The notes under the pieces were generated by a model. The model had not been told where the DNA came from and did not search any database. It saw nothing but the letters and a program-made list of their open reading frames with translations. The position numbers and the translations under genes are program-made. Below, piece by piece: positions 37,881 to 47,164 of a stretch of DNA of 62,603 nucleotides; position 1 is the stretch's first letter, and each line of letters starts with the position of its first letter. Source of the stretch: Rhodospirillales bacterium (lineage in GTDB: Bacteria > Pseudomonadota > Alphaproteobacteria > Rhodospirillales > Casp-alpha2); NCBI GenBank assembly GCA_023145215.1, contig JAGLED010000023.1, forward strand, positions 1 to 62,603, read 5' to 3'.

Positions 37881-39179
37881 CTACCTGAGCGGGCTCCGGC
37901 TCCGGTCGGGCGTCATCATCAACGCGCATACGGCAACCGCGGCAGCACCGGCCATGTAGAACGCCGGCGCGTCGACCCGCCCACTCGCGGCGATCAGGCC
38001 GGTTGCGATCATCGGCGTCATACCGCCGAACACGCCCATGCCGATATTAAACGCGACCGAGTATCCCGACAGCCGGTCGCGCTCCGGGAACATCTCGGCG
38101 AACAACGCCGGACCGGAACCGAGCGGCACCGCCAGAAGCAGGAAGGTGAGGAGGTGCGCGACGATGACCGACACGAGCGAGCCATCCGACGAGATCATCC
38201 ACGCATATAACGGCCAGGCGGCGATCCCGAGAGCGAGAACGGCGAGAGCGATCCATGTGCGCCGGGCAATCCACCTGTCGCCGATGACGGCAGCCAGCGG
38301 CATCGCCGGAATGACGAGCAGCGTCATCGCCGTGTTGACGGTCAACGCCGTCCGGTGAGACAGCAACTCCTGTCCGGCCAGCCACTCCGGCAAATAGACG
38401 AAGGCGATGTAGAAGCAGGTGCCGTAGCTGGCGGCGAAGGCCAGAGCGAGCAAGGTTTCACGCCTGTTCGTCGTAAAGGCCTCAAGCAGCGGTGACGTGT
38501 CGTCGCGGTCGTCGTGATGCGCCTGGAAGCGCTCCGAGGTATGCAGGTTGCGGCGTGTGAGGATCGCGGCGGTTCCGATCACCGCGCCGGCCAGGAACGG
38601 CAACCGCCATGCCCAATCCGAGACCGTACCCGCGTCGAACACATTGGTCGTGAGTGCGGCGGCACCGACGCCCAACAACGAGCCCGCCATCGAGCCGATG
38701 TTCGCCCAGCTGCCGACGACGCCGCGTTTGCCCGCGGGCGCGGTTTCGACGAGATAGGTTGCGGAAGACGAAAATTCGCCGCCGACCGACAGTCCCTGGA
38801 TAAGCCTGACTAGGATCAGCAGTATTGGCGCCGCGACACCGACCTGTTCGTAGGTCGGCAAAAGCCCCAGGCACAAAGTCGGCACCGCCATCATGGTCAC
38901 GGAAATCTGCATCGTGCGCGCGCGGCCGTAACGGTCGCCGAACCAGCCGAACACCGCGGCGCCGAGCGGCCGCATCAGGAAGCCCGCGGCAAATATCCCA
39001 TACGTTGCAATCAGGCCGGCGGTCGGATCGGCCTCCGGGAAGAACACAGGTGCGATGATCCCCGCGAGATAGCCATAGAGGGCGAAGTCGTACCACTCGA
39101 CCACGTTGCCGATGAACCCGGCCATGATTCGGTGGCGGAGCTCCGGTGGGCTGATATCGGTTGATTCCGCGTCGCTCAT
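37881..39179 (-). CDS. MFS transporter, metabolite:H+ symporter (MHS) type
   Basis: 432 aa with 12 predicted membrane segments. The MHS/ProP-ShiA signature is strong: FIGNVVEWYDFALYGYLAGII (about 22-42), RPLGAAVFGWFGDRYGRARTMQ (about 70-91) and LIQGLSVGGEFSSSATYLVE (about 126-145). Such carriers import small organic acids or osmolytes (citrate, proline/betaine, dicarboxylates) with protons. Nothing in the sequence fixes the substrate. It is 18 bp downstream of the trypsin-like protease gene, possibly the end of the azlCD transcript. Confidence 0.93.
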   Translation of the reverse strand: MSDAESTDISPPELRHRIMAGFIGNVVEWYDFALYGYLAGIIAPVFFPEADPTAGLIATYGIFAAGFLMRPLGAAVFGWFGDRYGRARTMQISVTMMAVPTLCLGLLPTYEQVGVAAPILLILVRLIQGLSVGGEFSSSATYLVETAPAGKRGVVGSWANIGSMAGSLLGVGAAALTTNVFDAGTVSDWAWRLPFLAGAVIGTAAILTRRNLHTSERFQAHHDDRDDTSPLLEAFTTNRRETLLALAFAASYGTCFYIAFVYLPEWLAGQELLSHRTALTVNTAMTLLVIPAMPLAAVIGDRWIARRTWIALAVLALGIAAWPLYAWMISSDGSLVSVIVAHLLTFLLLAVPLGSGPALFAEMFPERDRLSGYSVAFNIGMGVFGGMTPMIATGLIAASGRVDAPAFYMAGAAAVAVCALMMTPDRSRSPLR

Positions 39180-39197
39180 GGATCGACAGATTACCGG

Positions 39198-40316
39198 TCA
39201 GCCGGGCGCGTTTAGGCGCGGCGCCGGCGGCGGGTCGTCATAGAAGCGCCGGGCCGGCGGCGCCATTTGCGGCAACTCGGTCTCGATGGTTTTCATGGCC
39301 CGGTCGGCGAGATCCTGATCGCCGCCCCAGACGCCGGCCTGAAGGGCAAGGCGTAATATTTGCGGATCGCGCGGCATGAATTCGAGCATTCTGTAGAGAA
39401 GCGGAATCTCGTTCTTGAACTGCCCGGCGATGTGATAGGTGACCGCGAGCGAGATCAGCGTATTCGGCGCGTTCGGGTCCATCCGGTGGCTGGCTTCCAG
39501 CATCGTCAGCGCGCGGGTCAGGTCGCGCCGGGTACCGAAAATCTTACCGGCCTCGTCCATCAATTGCCGGTTCGACGTGGCGAGGCAGGCTTCCTCGATT
39601 TCGATGGAGATGTCGTCGGTCAGGGGATCGCGCGCCCGGCGCACGCGGTCGAGGCTTTCGACACACCGTACATATTCGCGGCCGATCAGTTGCGAGGCCT
39701 CGACCTTGTCCGGCGCGGTCGACGCTCGCAATCGTTTGATTTCGGAAACCGCAATCGCCTCGTTCCGGCCTTCGCCGCCCGATGCGACGATCCCGACCAG
39801 CCGCCCCTCCGCGTCGACCAGCGCGCCGCCGGAATTGCCGGGCAGCGAGCGGGCGTCATGATGCAGCCGCGCGAGCGGCATGTCGGCTCGGGGGACGATC
39901 AGTCGCCCCGGCCTGTATACGCGAACCGCCTGACGACCAACGTCGAAGCCGATCACGTAAAGATCGGTCTCCAGTGTCGGGTGCTCGTTGTGTGCAAGCA
40001 CCGGCGCGGTGACACCCGCCGCGACCAACCCGATCAGATCGCCCGGATAGTCGGTGGGTGCGACCCGGGCCTCGATTTCGGTTCCGTCGCTTAACGTGAT
40101 CTTCGCCGCCGGGTTGTCGGCGACCATGTGGCGATTGGTGACCAATAGCCCGTCGCCGATGACAACGGCGCTGCCGATGGGCTCGAACGACGAAATCATC
40201 ACGACGCTCTCGGCCGCTTTGCAGACGGGGGCGGGCGCGGTGCAGGTCTGCGCCTGTGCCGGCGCATGGACGACGACGGCGATGATGAACATTAAAGCGG
40301 CGAGACGTCCGCGCAT
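39198..40316 (-). CDS. Exported trypsin-like serine protease with helical-repeat C-terminus
   Basis: 372 aa. The signal peptide is 1 to about 22 (AALMFIIAVVVHAPAQAQ). The S1C-like protease domain has His in LVTNRHMVADN (about 58-68), Asp in DYPGDLIGLV (about 88-97) and Ser in SLPGNSGGALVD (about 158-169), so the triad is complete. No PDZ domain follows. Instead there is an about 150-residue helical part containing TPR-like segments (ALTMLEASHRMDPNAPNTLISLAVTYHIAGQF). It starts 2 bp after the azlD stop, so it is almost certainly co-transcribed with azlCD. Confidence 0.88.
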   Translation of the reverse strand: MRGRLAALMFIIAVVVHAPAQAQTCTAPAPVCKAAESVVMISSFEPIGSAVVIGDGLLVTNRHMVADNPAAKITLSDGTEIEARVAPTDYPGDLIGLVAAGVTAPVLAHNEHPTLETDLYVIGFDVGRQAVRVYRPGRLIVPRADMPLARLHHDARSLPGNSGGALVDAEGRLVGIVASGGEGRNEAIAVSEIKRLRASTAPDKVEASQLIGREYVRCVESLDRVRRARDPLTDDISIEIEEACLATSNRQLMDEAGKIFGTRRDLTRALTMLEASHRMDPNAPNTLISLAVTYHIAGQFKNEIPLLYRMLEFMPRDPQILRLALQAGVWGGDQDLADRAMKTIETELPQMAPPARRFYDDPPPAPRLNAPG

Positions 40317-40318
40317 GA

Positions 40319-40681
40319 TCAGATGAACCCCTGGCTGCGTGCCCAGACCATGACGCCGAAGGCGCCCGCGGCGCTGAGCGTGCCGATGCCGATATGCTTC
40401 CGGAACAGAAAGAACATGACGAAGCCGAACACGGTCGCGCCCACGCGGTCAACCAGCTCGGTATTTTCGAGCACGCCGACCGGCAAAAAGATGATGCGCG
40501 AAATCAGCGCCGACAGCAGACCGTAGGCGACGCATGCGACCCACTGCAGGGCCGGGCTGTCGGGGTCGAGCCCGGCGACGATGGTGGTCCCCAGCCCGCG
40601 CCAGAGATACGTGACGGCGATCGCCATCCCCAGGAGCGCCCAGATATAGGCGGTCGTCATCCCTGTGACTTCGCCCGTCAT
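40319..40681 (-). CDS. azlD: Branched-chain amino acid transport protein AzlD
   Basis: 120 aa with four membrane segments (about 10-28, 45-65, 72-90 and 98-118), the small partner of AzlC in amino-acid export or transport. The start ATG overlaps the azlC stop by 4 bp (ATGA), the usual coupling for this pair. A few residues later (MTTAYIW) another ATG is possible. Confidence 0.88.
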   Translation of the reverse strand: MTGEVTGMTTAYIWALLGMAIAVTYLWRGLGTTIVAGLDPDSPALQWVACVAYGLLSALISRIIFLPVGVLENTELVDRVGATVFGFVMFFLFRKHIGIGTLSAAGAFGVMVWARSQGFI

Positions 40682-41439
40682 GCCCGCCCCTTTAAGAACC
40701 GGTCGGCAAAATAGCCAACACTGCCGGCGAGGATGCCGGCCAGTGGGAGAGACCATTCCGGCGTCAGCATGTACATCGGCGGCCCGGCGACGGCCCCGGC
40801 GGCGAATGCCAGCAGTCCGGCCCGCGCGCGCATCGCCGCGAACACGAAAGCGAAATAGATCGGGTTCAGGAACACCAGCGTGACCGTAACGTAAAACGGC
40901 ATCGCTTCGGCCATCAGATACCCGGCCGACACACCGCCCGCACCGGCGATCATGCAGATCGTCGAGAACCCGGCATAGAACGGGCCGCGCTGATCCGGGC
41001 TGAGTTCGGGCACACGCCTGAGCAGGCCGACCCACGTGTTGACCGACATGAACTGCACCCAGAGGTAACGAAGCCGCCAACCGCTTTTCGAACCCCGGAA
41101 CAGCGGTGCCAAAGACATGCTCATCGGCAAAAACCGCATGTTGGCGAGCGAGACGCCGATCAGCATCGACACCAGAGGCGCGCCCAGCAGCATGTATTCG
41201 ATCAACGCGACCTGGCCGGGCAACCCCCAGATGCCGAGTGTCGACACGACGCCGAAGGCGAGACTCAGGCCCGCCGAATGCACCAGCGCGCCGTAACCGA
41301 TCATGCTGGCAGCGACCATGAAAGCCGGCAGGCTGAAGCCGTCGAGGAGCCCCCGGCGGAACAGCGCCCAGTTATCGGCGTAGGGATTTTCAGAAGCGGA
41401 TATGGCGGGCCCCTCTTTGTCATCGACATGCTGTCGCAA
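40678..41439 (-). CDS. azlC: AzlC family branched-chain amino acid permease
   Basis: 253 aa with about 7-8 membrane segments. The N-terminal FRRGLLDGFSLPAFMVAASMIGYGAL (about 27-52) and VSLANMRFLPMSMSLAPLFRG (about 95-115) are AzlC hallmarks. The start is uncertain: TTG at 41439 has only a weak AGGT upstream and no better in-frame start is seen before the conserved region. Divergent from the iclR gene, which may control it. Confidence 0.9.
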   Translation of the reverse strand: MRQHVDDKEGPAISASENPYADNWALFRRGLLDGFSLPAFMVAASMIGYGALVHSAGLSLAFGVVSTLGIWGLPGQVALIEYMLLGAPLVSMLIGVSLANMRFLPMSMSLAPLFRGSKSGWRLRYLWVQFMSVNTWVGLLRRVPELSPDQRGPFYAGFSTICMIAGAGGVSAGYLMAEAMPFYVTVTLVFLNPIYFAFVFAAMRARAGLLAFAAGAVAGPPMYMLTPEWSLPLAGILAGSVGYFADRFLKGRA

Positions 41440-41571
41440 AGACGGACCTGCATCAAATCCCTAATTTTACGTCATCTATTCGAAAATCGAGACAAAACGT
41501 GCCGAATAATTGCCATAAATGCGCGAAACTGCTTCACTTCGATTTCCGTAGCTTGGATTTGGGAGGATCGC

Positions 41572-42399
41572 ATGCCTGACGGTGAACCGTTGTCACATAT
41601 CACGCCGCCGGATACGAGCTCGGCGCTCGGCAAGGGAATGACCGTACTGTCGGCGATCCTGACCGCCGCAAAACCGCCGAGCCTCAACGACATCGCCGAG
41701 CGCACGAACCTGCCGCGTCCGACCGTTTTCCGGGTCGTCAAACAGCTCGAAGAGACGCTCTTGATCACGCGTGCGCCGGACGGAGACAAGTATCTGGTCG
41801 GCCCGAACCTGATGTCGCTCGCGACCGACGCCATGTCGGCGTTCATGCACGCGTCGCCGGTGCGCGCCATCCTTTCCGGACTTGTCCACGAGATCGGTGA
41901 GACCTGTAATCTCGGTGTGCTCGACCGTGACAGCGTCGTCTACATCGACCGAGTCGAATGCTCGTGGCCGCTCAGATTGCAGATGGGTGTAGGCACGCAC
42001 GTGTCGATGCATGCGACGGCGCTCGGCAAACTGCTGGTCGCGCACCTGCCGACCCGAAGCCGGCGGCGTATCATCAATGCATCGCCGCTTGAGAAATTCA
42101 CCGAGTTCACGATTACCGATCCGAAACTGCTGGAAGCCGAATTCAAGCTGATCCGCCGCCAGGGGTATGCCCGCAACGGCGAGGAAAACACGATGGGGAT
42201 TATCGGGGTCGCGGTGCCCGTGTTCGATGCCCGCAACCGGGTCGTCGCCGGGTTGTCGCTGCATGCGCCGGCGGCGCGGATGTCCCTGCACATGGCGGAG
42301 CAGAAGATCGACCGTCTGCGGGAAACCGCGCGCCTGATCGAGCAGGCCATGCGCGAAACCCTGCAGGGGCCGGCGATCCGGAAGGAAGCGGCGGAATGA
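41572..42399 (+). CDS. IclR family transcriptional regulator
   Basis: 275 aa. The N-terminal winged helix-turn-helix (SLNDIAERTNLPRPTVFRVVKQLEE, about 36-60) is followed by the effector domain with SMHATALGKLLVAHLP (about 142-157) and GYARNGEENTMGIIGVAVPVFD (about 200-221). The ATG has GGGAGG upstream. Its stop overlaps the glmS start (ATGA), so it is the first gene of the glutamate mutase operon and its probable controller. The effector may be glutamate, methylaspartate or a product (inference). Confidence 0.93.
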   Translation: MPDGEPLSHITPPDTSSALGKGMTVLSAILTAAKPPSLNDIAERTNLPRPTVFRVVKQLEETLLITRAPDGDKYLVGPNLMSLATDAMSAFMHASPVRAILSGLVHEIGETCNLGVLDRDSVVYIDRVECSWPLRLQMGVGTHVSMHATALGKLLVAHLPTRSRRRIINASPLEKFTEFTITDPKLLEAEFKLIRRQGYARNGEENTMGIIGVAVPVFDARNRVVAGLSLHAPAARMSLHMAEQKIDRLRETARLIEQAMRETLQGPAIRKEAAE

Positions 42400-42848
42400 G
42401 CCTGACACCGGAACAGCGGGGTAACGTTACCCTTATCACCGGCGTCATCGGTGCCGACACCCACATCGTCGGCAATCGTATCCTGTCGATGGCGCTCGAG
42501 AAGGAGGGCTTCAAGGTGGTGGCGCTGGGCGCGCTGACGCCGGCCGAGGATTTCGTCAAGGCAGCCATCGAAACGGCGGCGGACGCGATCTTGGTGTCGT
42601 CGCTGTATGGGCAGGGCGAACTGGACTGCCGGGGCTTCCGCGACATGTGTATCGAAGCGGGACTCGAAGACATCACGCTCTATGTCGGCGGTAACCTCGT
42701 CGTCGGCAAACAGGCATGGGAAGACGTCGAGCAGCGCTATATCGCCATGGGTTTCGACCGCGCGTTTCCGCCGGGCACCCGGACCCCCGACGTGGTGGCG
42801 ATGCTCGACGAAGACCTGAAAGACAAAGCCAACGGAGCCGCGGCATGA
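42396..42848 (+). CDS. glmS: Glutamate mutase sigma (S, cobalamin-binding) subunit
   Basis: 150 aa. Binds adenosylcobalamin and, with GlmE, interconverts L-glutamate and threo-3-methylaspartate. The B12 motif D21-x-H23-x-x-G26 is in GVIGADTHIVGNRIL, with VSSLYGQGELD and YVGGNLVVGKQAW completing the Rossmann-like cobalamin fold. Length is normal. It overlaps both neighbours by 4 bp (ATGA each), a tightly coupled cassette. Confidence 0.93.
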   Translation: MSLTPEQRGNVTLITGVIGADTHIVGNRILSMALEKEGFKVVALGALTPAEDFVKAAIETAADAILVSSLYGQGELDCRGFRDMCIEAGLEDITLYVGGNLVVGKQAWEDVEQRYIAMGFDRAFPPGTRTPDVVAMLDEDLKDKANGAAA

Positions 42849-44281
42849 CGGGTCGAAGCGCGCTCCTGATCGATTTCGGCAGCACGTATACGAAGCTGCG
42901 GGCCATCGATCTCGACGCCGGCGTCATCCTCGGCGCCGGGCAGGGGCCGTCGACGGTGACCACCGACGTCAACCAGGGACTCGACACGGCGCTCGAAGAT
43001 CTCGAACGCCGGCTCGGCGAACTCCCGGAATTTACGCACCGGCTGGCGTCGTCCTCGGCGGCGGGCGGGCTCGCCATGATCACGGTCGGCCTTGTCAAGG
43101 AACTGACTGCGGAAGCGGCCCGGCTGGCGGCGCTCGGCGCCGGCGCCAAGCTGATCGGCGCACACGCCTACAAACTCACCGACAAGGATGCGGCGGGCAT
43201 CGTGGCGCAGAACCCGGATATTCTTTTGCTTGCCGGCGGCACCGACGGCGGCAACGAGGAAACGATCCGCTGGAACGCGGACAAGCTGGCTAAGGCGGGG
43301 CTTGCGTGCCCGGTCATCATCGCCGGCAATCGCGTCTGTGCCGACGACATCGCGGAGACGTTGTCCGCCGCCGGGATCGACGCCCGCATCGCCGGGAACG
43401 TGATGCCGGAATTCAACGTGCTCGACGTCGAGCCCGCGCGCGCCGCGATCCGCGACGTGTTCATCGAACGGATCGTCCACGCCAAGGGGATCGACAAGGC
43501 GGAAGCACGTTTCGACGCGGTGCTGATGCCGACACCCGCCGCCGTCATGGAAGGGGCGCGCCTTTTGGCCGACGGCAATGAAAATCACGCCGGATGGGGG
43601 CCGCTGATGGTGGTCGACGTCGGTGGTGCGACGACGGACGTTCATTCCATCGCATCCGGCGCGCCGGCGGACGGCAGCGTGGTGCAGTACGGCCTGCCGG
43701 AACCCTATGCCAAGCGCACAGTGGAGGGCGATCTCGGGATGCGGCACAACGCGCGGACCATCGTCGAAACCGTGGGTGCGGATGCCTTTGCCGCAAGCGC
43801 CGGTTTCTCGGTGGACGAGGTCGAGACGTTCCTGATTGCCATCGAAGCGGATGTCGAGCGTCTGCCGGCAACGGACGATGAACTGCGCTTCGATGCGCAC
43901 CTTGCCAAGAGCGCCGTCGCACGGGCCATGAAACGGCACGCCGGTACCGTCGAGATCAAGCAGACCCTCACCGGGCCCGTGATGGTGCAGTACGGCAAAG
44001 ACCTGACCGCTGTCGGCACCGTGATCGGCACCGGTGGCGTGCTGGTGCACGGCGACGCGCCGGAAGACATTCTCAGGGCCGGCTTGTTCGATTCCAAGGA
44101 TGCGGAATCGCTCCGCCCGAAAGATCCGGCGCTGCTGATCGATAGCGCTTACGCACTCTATGCGGTCGGATTGCTGGCCGGTGTCGAACCGGACGCGGCG
44201 TTGCGTTTCGCCCATAACAACATCGCCGAAAATCCGGCATCCCGGAAGGAAGGTATCCATGGACGGTCACCCGCAGCCTGA
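42845..44281 (+). CDS. glmL: Glutamate mutase accessory protein GlmL (MutL)
   Basis: 478 aa ASKHA-fold ATPase-like protein. The phosphate loops are LIDFGSTYTKLRAID (about 8-22) and MVVDVGGATTDVHSI (about 256-270). GlmL is thought to reactivate or chaperone glutamate mutase by exchanging damaged cobalamin. It overlaps glmS by 4 bp and glmE by 23 bp. Length and position are canonical for the GlmS-GlmL-GlmE set. Confidence 0.92.
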   Translation: MTGRSALLIDFGSTYTKLRAIDLDAGVILGAGQGPSTVTTDVNQGLDTALEDLERRLGELPEFTHRLASSSAAGGLAMITVGLVKELTAEAARLAALGAGAKLIGAHAYKLTDKDAAGIVAQNPDILLLAGGTDGGNEETIRWNADKLAKAGLACPVIIAGNRVCADDIAETLSAAGIDARIAGNVMPEFNVLDVEPARAAIRDVFIERIVHAKGIDKAEARFDAVLMPTPAAVMEGARLLADGNENHAGWGPLMVVDVGGATTDVHSIASGAPADGSVVQYGLPEPYAKRTVEGDLGMRHNARTIVETVGADAFAASAGFSVDEVETFLIAIEADVERLPATDDELRFDAHLAKSAVARAMKRHAGTVEIKQTLTGPVMVQYGKDLTAVGTVIGTGGVLVHGDAPEDILRAGLFDSKDAESLRPKDPALLIDSAYALYAVGLLAGVEPDAALRFAHNNIAENPASRKEGIHGRSPAA

Positions 44282-45758
44282 TACGGACGGGCTCAAGTTC
44301 TCCGCCGAACGCATTCCCGACGACGTCTTCGACCGGATGCGCGAGAAAAACCTCGCACGCTGGCCGACGGGGGCGGAAATCGATCTCGAGGAAGCGGCGG
44401 CGTTCCACAAATCCATGCCGAAGCACAAGCAGCTCGGCTGGGTCATGCGCAAGGCGGACGAGGAAGGCCGGTGCCTGACGCAGCCGCGCGGCGGCTTCGG
44501 GACCTTGGAACTCCAAAAGGAGTTGATGGTCTGTCTCGATAAACAAGGCCATGCCGACATCGTGCCGACCACGACCGACAGCTACACACGCAATGAGCAG
44601 TGGCAGAACGCGGCGAACGGGGTCGAGGAATCGAAGAAAGCCGGGCGCTCGATGCTGAACGGCTACCCGATGGTGAATTACGGTCCGAAGACGACGCGGC
44701 AACTGATCGAAGCCATCGACAAACCGGCCATCGTCTTATCGGGCACCGCGATGCCGCGCCTGACGTCGGAAGTGGGCTTCGCGGCGGGCTATTCGGGCTA
44801 TCTCGGCTCCGGCCTCGCCTATACCGCGTCCTACACGAAAGAGATCACCATCGAGCAGGGCATTCGCAACTACCAATACCTGGACCGGTTGGCGGCGAAA
44901 TATCAGGAGATGGGCGTCGAACTGCACCGGCGTCAGCCCGGGTTCCTGACCGGCACCAACATTCCGCCGTCGATCGCGATCCTCACCTGCATCATCGATG
45001 CGCTGCTGGCGGTCGGGCAGGGGGTGAAGAATTACGGCCTTGAGCTGGGCCAGACTCTGCATCTGGTACAGGATGCGGCCGCCATTAAAATGGCGCGCGA
45101 GTTGACGCAGGAATATCTGCAGAAGCTTGGCCACGATGACATTTTCACGCCGGTGACGTCGCTGCACTGGATGGGGGCGTGGCCTTACGACGATGCGCAG
45201 TGCGAGGCGCTGGTCGCTTACGGGGGGACGTTGGCGGCTATCGGCGGCGCGGTCAGCGTGACGACGAAATCCTCACACGAAGCGTTCGGCATTCCGACCC
45301 CCGAAGCCAATGCGGCCGGGCTCAGGTCGACGCGGATGGCGATCTATCTGGCCAGGCATATTCGCCTCGACGAGATGCCCGAGTTCAAGACCGAGTGCGA
45401 ATTGATCGCCAGTGAAGTGCGCCCGGTCATGGATAAGGTGCTCGAGATGGGCGACGGCGATGTCGCCATCGGCACCATCCGCGCCTGCGAAGCCGGGGTG
45501 ATGGATATCCCTTGGTCGCCCAATAACTACATGAAGAGCCGCGTCATGCCGGCGCGCGATGCCGACGGCTATCTGCGTATCTTCGATTGCGGCGAGATGC
45601 CGATGTCGAAAGAGGTGATGGATTATCACCACGAAAAGCTGCGCCGGCGTGCAGAACGGGACAACGTGCCGTTCGACCATGAACTGGCCGTCGCGAGCGT
45701 CTATGAACTTTCGGAAAGCCTGGAAACCCTGATCCCGTTCCCATGGGCGGCGGAATAA
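44259..45758 (+). CDS. glmE: Glutamate mutase epsilon (E, catalytic) subunit
   Basis: 499 aa TIM-barrel subunit that binds glutamate and makes the radical rearrangement with GlmS-bound cobalamin. Typical segments are TQPRGGFGTLELQKELMVCL (about 76-95), VPTTTDSYTRNEQWQNA (about 103-119), LNGYPMVNYGPKTTR (about 133-147) and TKSSHEAFGIPTPEAN (about 337-352). The ATG at 44259 follows GGAAGGAAGG. The downstream enzyme methylaspartate ammonia-lyase is not seen as such in the window. Last gene of the iclR-glmS-glmL-glmE operon. Confidence 0.94.
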   Translation: MDGHPQPDTDGLKFSAERIPDDVFDRMREKNLARWPTGAEIDLEEAAAFHKSMPKHKQLGWVMRKADEEGRCLTQPRGGFGTLELQKELMVCLDKQGHADIVPTTTDSYTRNEQWQNAANGVEESKKAGRSMLNGYPMVNYGPKTTRQLIEAIDKPAIVLSGTAMPRLTSEVGFAAGYSGYLGSGLAYTASYTKEITIEQGIRNYQYLDRLAAKYQEMGVELHRRQPGFLTGTNIPPSIAILTCIIDALLAVGQGVKNYGLELGQTLHLVQDAAAIKMARELTQEYLQKLGHDDIFTPVTSLHWMGAWPYDDAQCEALVAYGGTLAAIGGAVSVTTKSSHEAFGIPTPEANAAGLRSTRMAIYLARHIRLDEMPEFKTECELIASEVRPVMDKVLEMGDGDVAIGTIRACEAGVMDIPWSPNNYMKSRVMPARDADGYLRIFDCGEMPMSKEVMDYHHEKLRRRAERDNVPFDHELAVASVYELSESLETLIPFPWAAE

Positions 45759-45775
45759 CTGCCGGACGCTGATGG

Positions 45776-46309
45776 TCAGTGCAGCGGCTGTGCGGTGTCG
45801 GGGCCCGGCACCTCGCGGATTTTCTCCCGGCCAAGGCGAATCAGGTCCAGCGCCTCACGCGAATAGTCAACGACGACGACGATGTGGCTGATGGTTTCAT
45901 TGTCACTCGACAGCGGCAGACGAATCAGCCCGTGCGAGTGCATGTAACCGCCGGCGGCAAGGAACGAATAATGCCATGCCATCGGCTTCCGTGCCTCGAT
46001 CACCATGCGGTGATCGGCCAGGAGTTGCCGGCCGAATTCCGGCGGCGTCAGGTCGTATGGATGACGTGACGTCATATCCGTGCCGTGGATTTCGGTGAGC
46101 TTGCTGCCCCAATAGCGGAAGATGCTGTTTTCGAGCGGCGCGCGGACGTCGACGACCATGGTGGTCGGCAGAAGGTGGGGCGGCAGCATGACCAGATCGA
46201 ATTCACCCCATGATGGCGCAAGGCGACCGTTCCGCAAACCGTCCCAATATGTGTGCACGGTCTTCAGGCCCGACGACAGATCGTCGATGCCGACCTTGAC
46301 GATGCGCAT
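45776..46309 (-). CDS. PAS_5 family PAS-domain protein
   Basis: 177 aa single-domain protein of the PAS_5 type (PF07310-like). The core LPPHLLPTTMVVDVRAPLENSIFRYWGSKLTEIHGTDMTS-type segment (about 42-82) and the terminal HIVVVVDYS strand are characteristic of this alphaproteobacterial family. No output domain is present and the role is unknown. It converges with glmE (17-bp gap). Confidence 0.82.
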   Translation of the reverse strand: MRIVKVGIDDLSSGLKTVHTYWDGLRNGRLAPSWGEFDLVMLPPHLLPTTMVVDVRAPLENSIFRYWGSKLTEIHGTDMTSRHPYDLTPPEFGRQLLADHRMVIEARKPMAWHYSFLAAGGYMHSHGLIRLPLSSDNETISHIVVVVDYSREALDLIRLGREKIREVPGPDTAQPLH

Positions 46310-46402
46310 GGCGTTTGAAATCGAGCCGTCCCCCGCACGAATTATTCAATTGATCGACGATGAAGCCGGGCCGATCCGCAAGCATTCAATATCTGACTTA
46401 GC

Positions 46403-47161
46403 TTACATTCCCATGACAGCCCGGCGAATCATGTTGAGGCCGACGATGAAGATCGTCGCCAGCAACAGCTTGCGGAACAGTTGTTCGTTGATGAAGCGGC
46501 GGATGCGTTCGCCAATCAGGATGCCTGCCATCGCCGGCACGCAGGCGCCGGCGGATAGCCAGATCATGTTGCCTGCGAGCAGGCCGTTGTTGAAGTAGAA
46601 AACGGTGAGCGGCAACGCGCCCAGCAGGTAAAGCCCGGTAATCGACGCCACCCACATATCCTTGTCCATCCTAAGCATGAACAGGAACATCATGATCGGC
46701 GGTCCCCAGACGGTTGTCAGTCCGCCCATCAACCCGGCGACGGCGCCGGCGAAGGGGCCGATGATCTTCTCGGCGCGTGGACTGAGCGGTGCGGCGTCGG
46801 GTTTGTAAAACTGCGATACCGAGAAAATCAGCGCCGTGACGCCGATGGCGGCGAACAGCACCCAGGTCTCGACGACGGTGATCAGCAGCGAGCCGATATA
46901 GAGACAGATCAGAAAGATGACGGCCAGCACCCAGAACCGCTTGATCGGTTTGACGATGCTGCCTGCACCGAACATCTGCCAGACGTTGGTGACGATGATG
47001 GGAAAGCACAGCATCGTCAGCCCGATGCGCGGCTCGACGAAATTGAGCGCGATCGAGAGCGTAACGATCGGAAGCGCGACGCCGCTGATCCCCTTGGCAA
47101 GGCCGCCGCAGAAAATCGACAAGGCAAGGATCGTGACGATGTCCGCCGGCAGGCCGAACAC
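46403..47161 (-). CDS. TauE/SafE family permease (first of two)
   Basis: 252 aa with about 8 membrane segments. It starts ADIVTILALSIFCGGLAKGISGVALPIV, the usual first TauE/SafE repeat, with the second repeat near FAGAVAGLMGGLTTVWGPPIMMFLFM (about 148-173). The family exports or imports sulfonates, sulfite or organic anions; substrate unknown. It starts 3 bp after the enolase-superfamily gene ends, so the two are one transcript. Confidence 0.9.
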   Translation of the reverse strand: MFGLPADIVTILALSIFCGGLAKGISGVALPIVTLSIALNFVEPRIGLTMLCFPIIVTNVWQMFGAGSIVKPIKRFWVLAVIFLICLYIGSLLITVVETWVLFAAIGVTALIFSVSQFYKPDAAPLSPRAEKIIGPFAGAVAGLMGGLTTVWGPPIMMFLFMLRMDKDMWVASITGLYLLGALPLTVFYFNNGLLAGNMIWLSAGACVPAMAGILIGERIRRFINEQLFRKLLLATIFIVGLNMIRRAVMGM

Positions 47162-47164
47162 GGC

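Noticed and set aside
41440-41571. TCGAAAATCGA in the azlC-iclR divergent region as an IclR operator
   Set aside because: Short and AT-rich context makes chance likely; no second site found.
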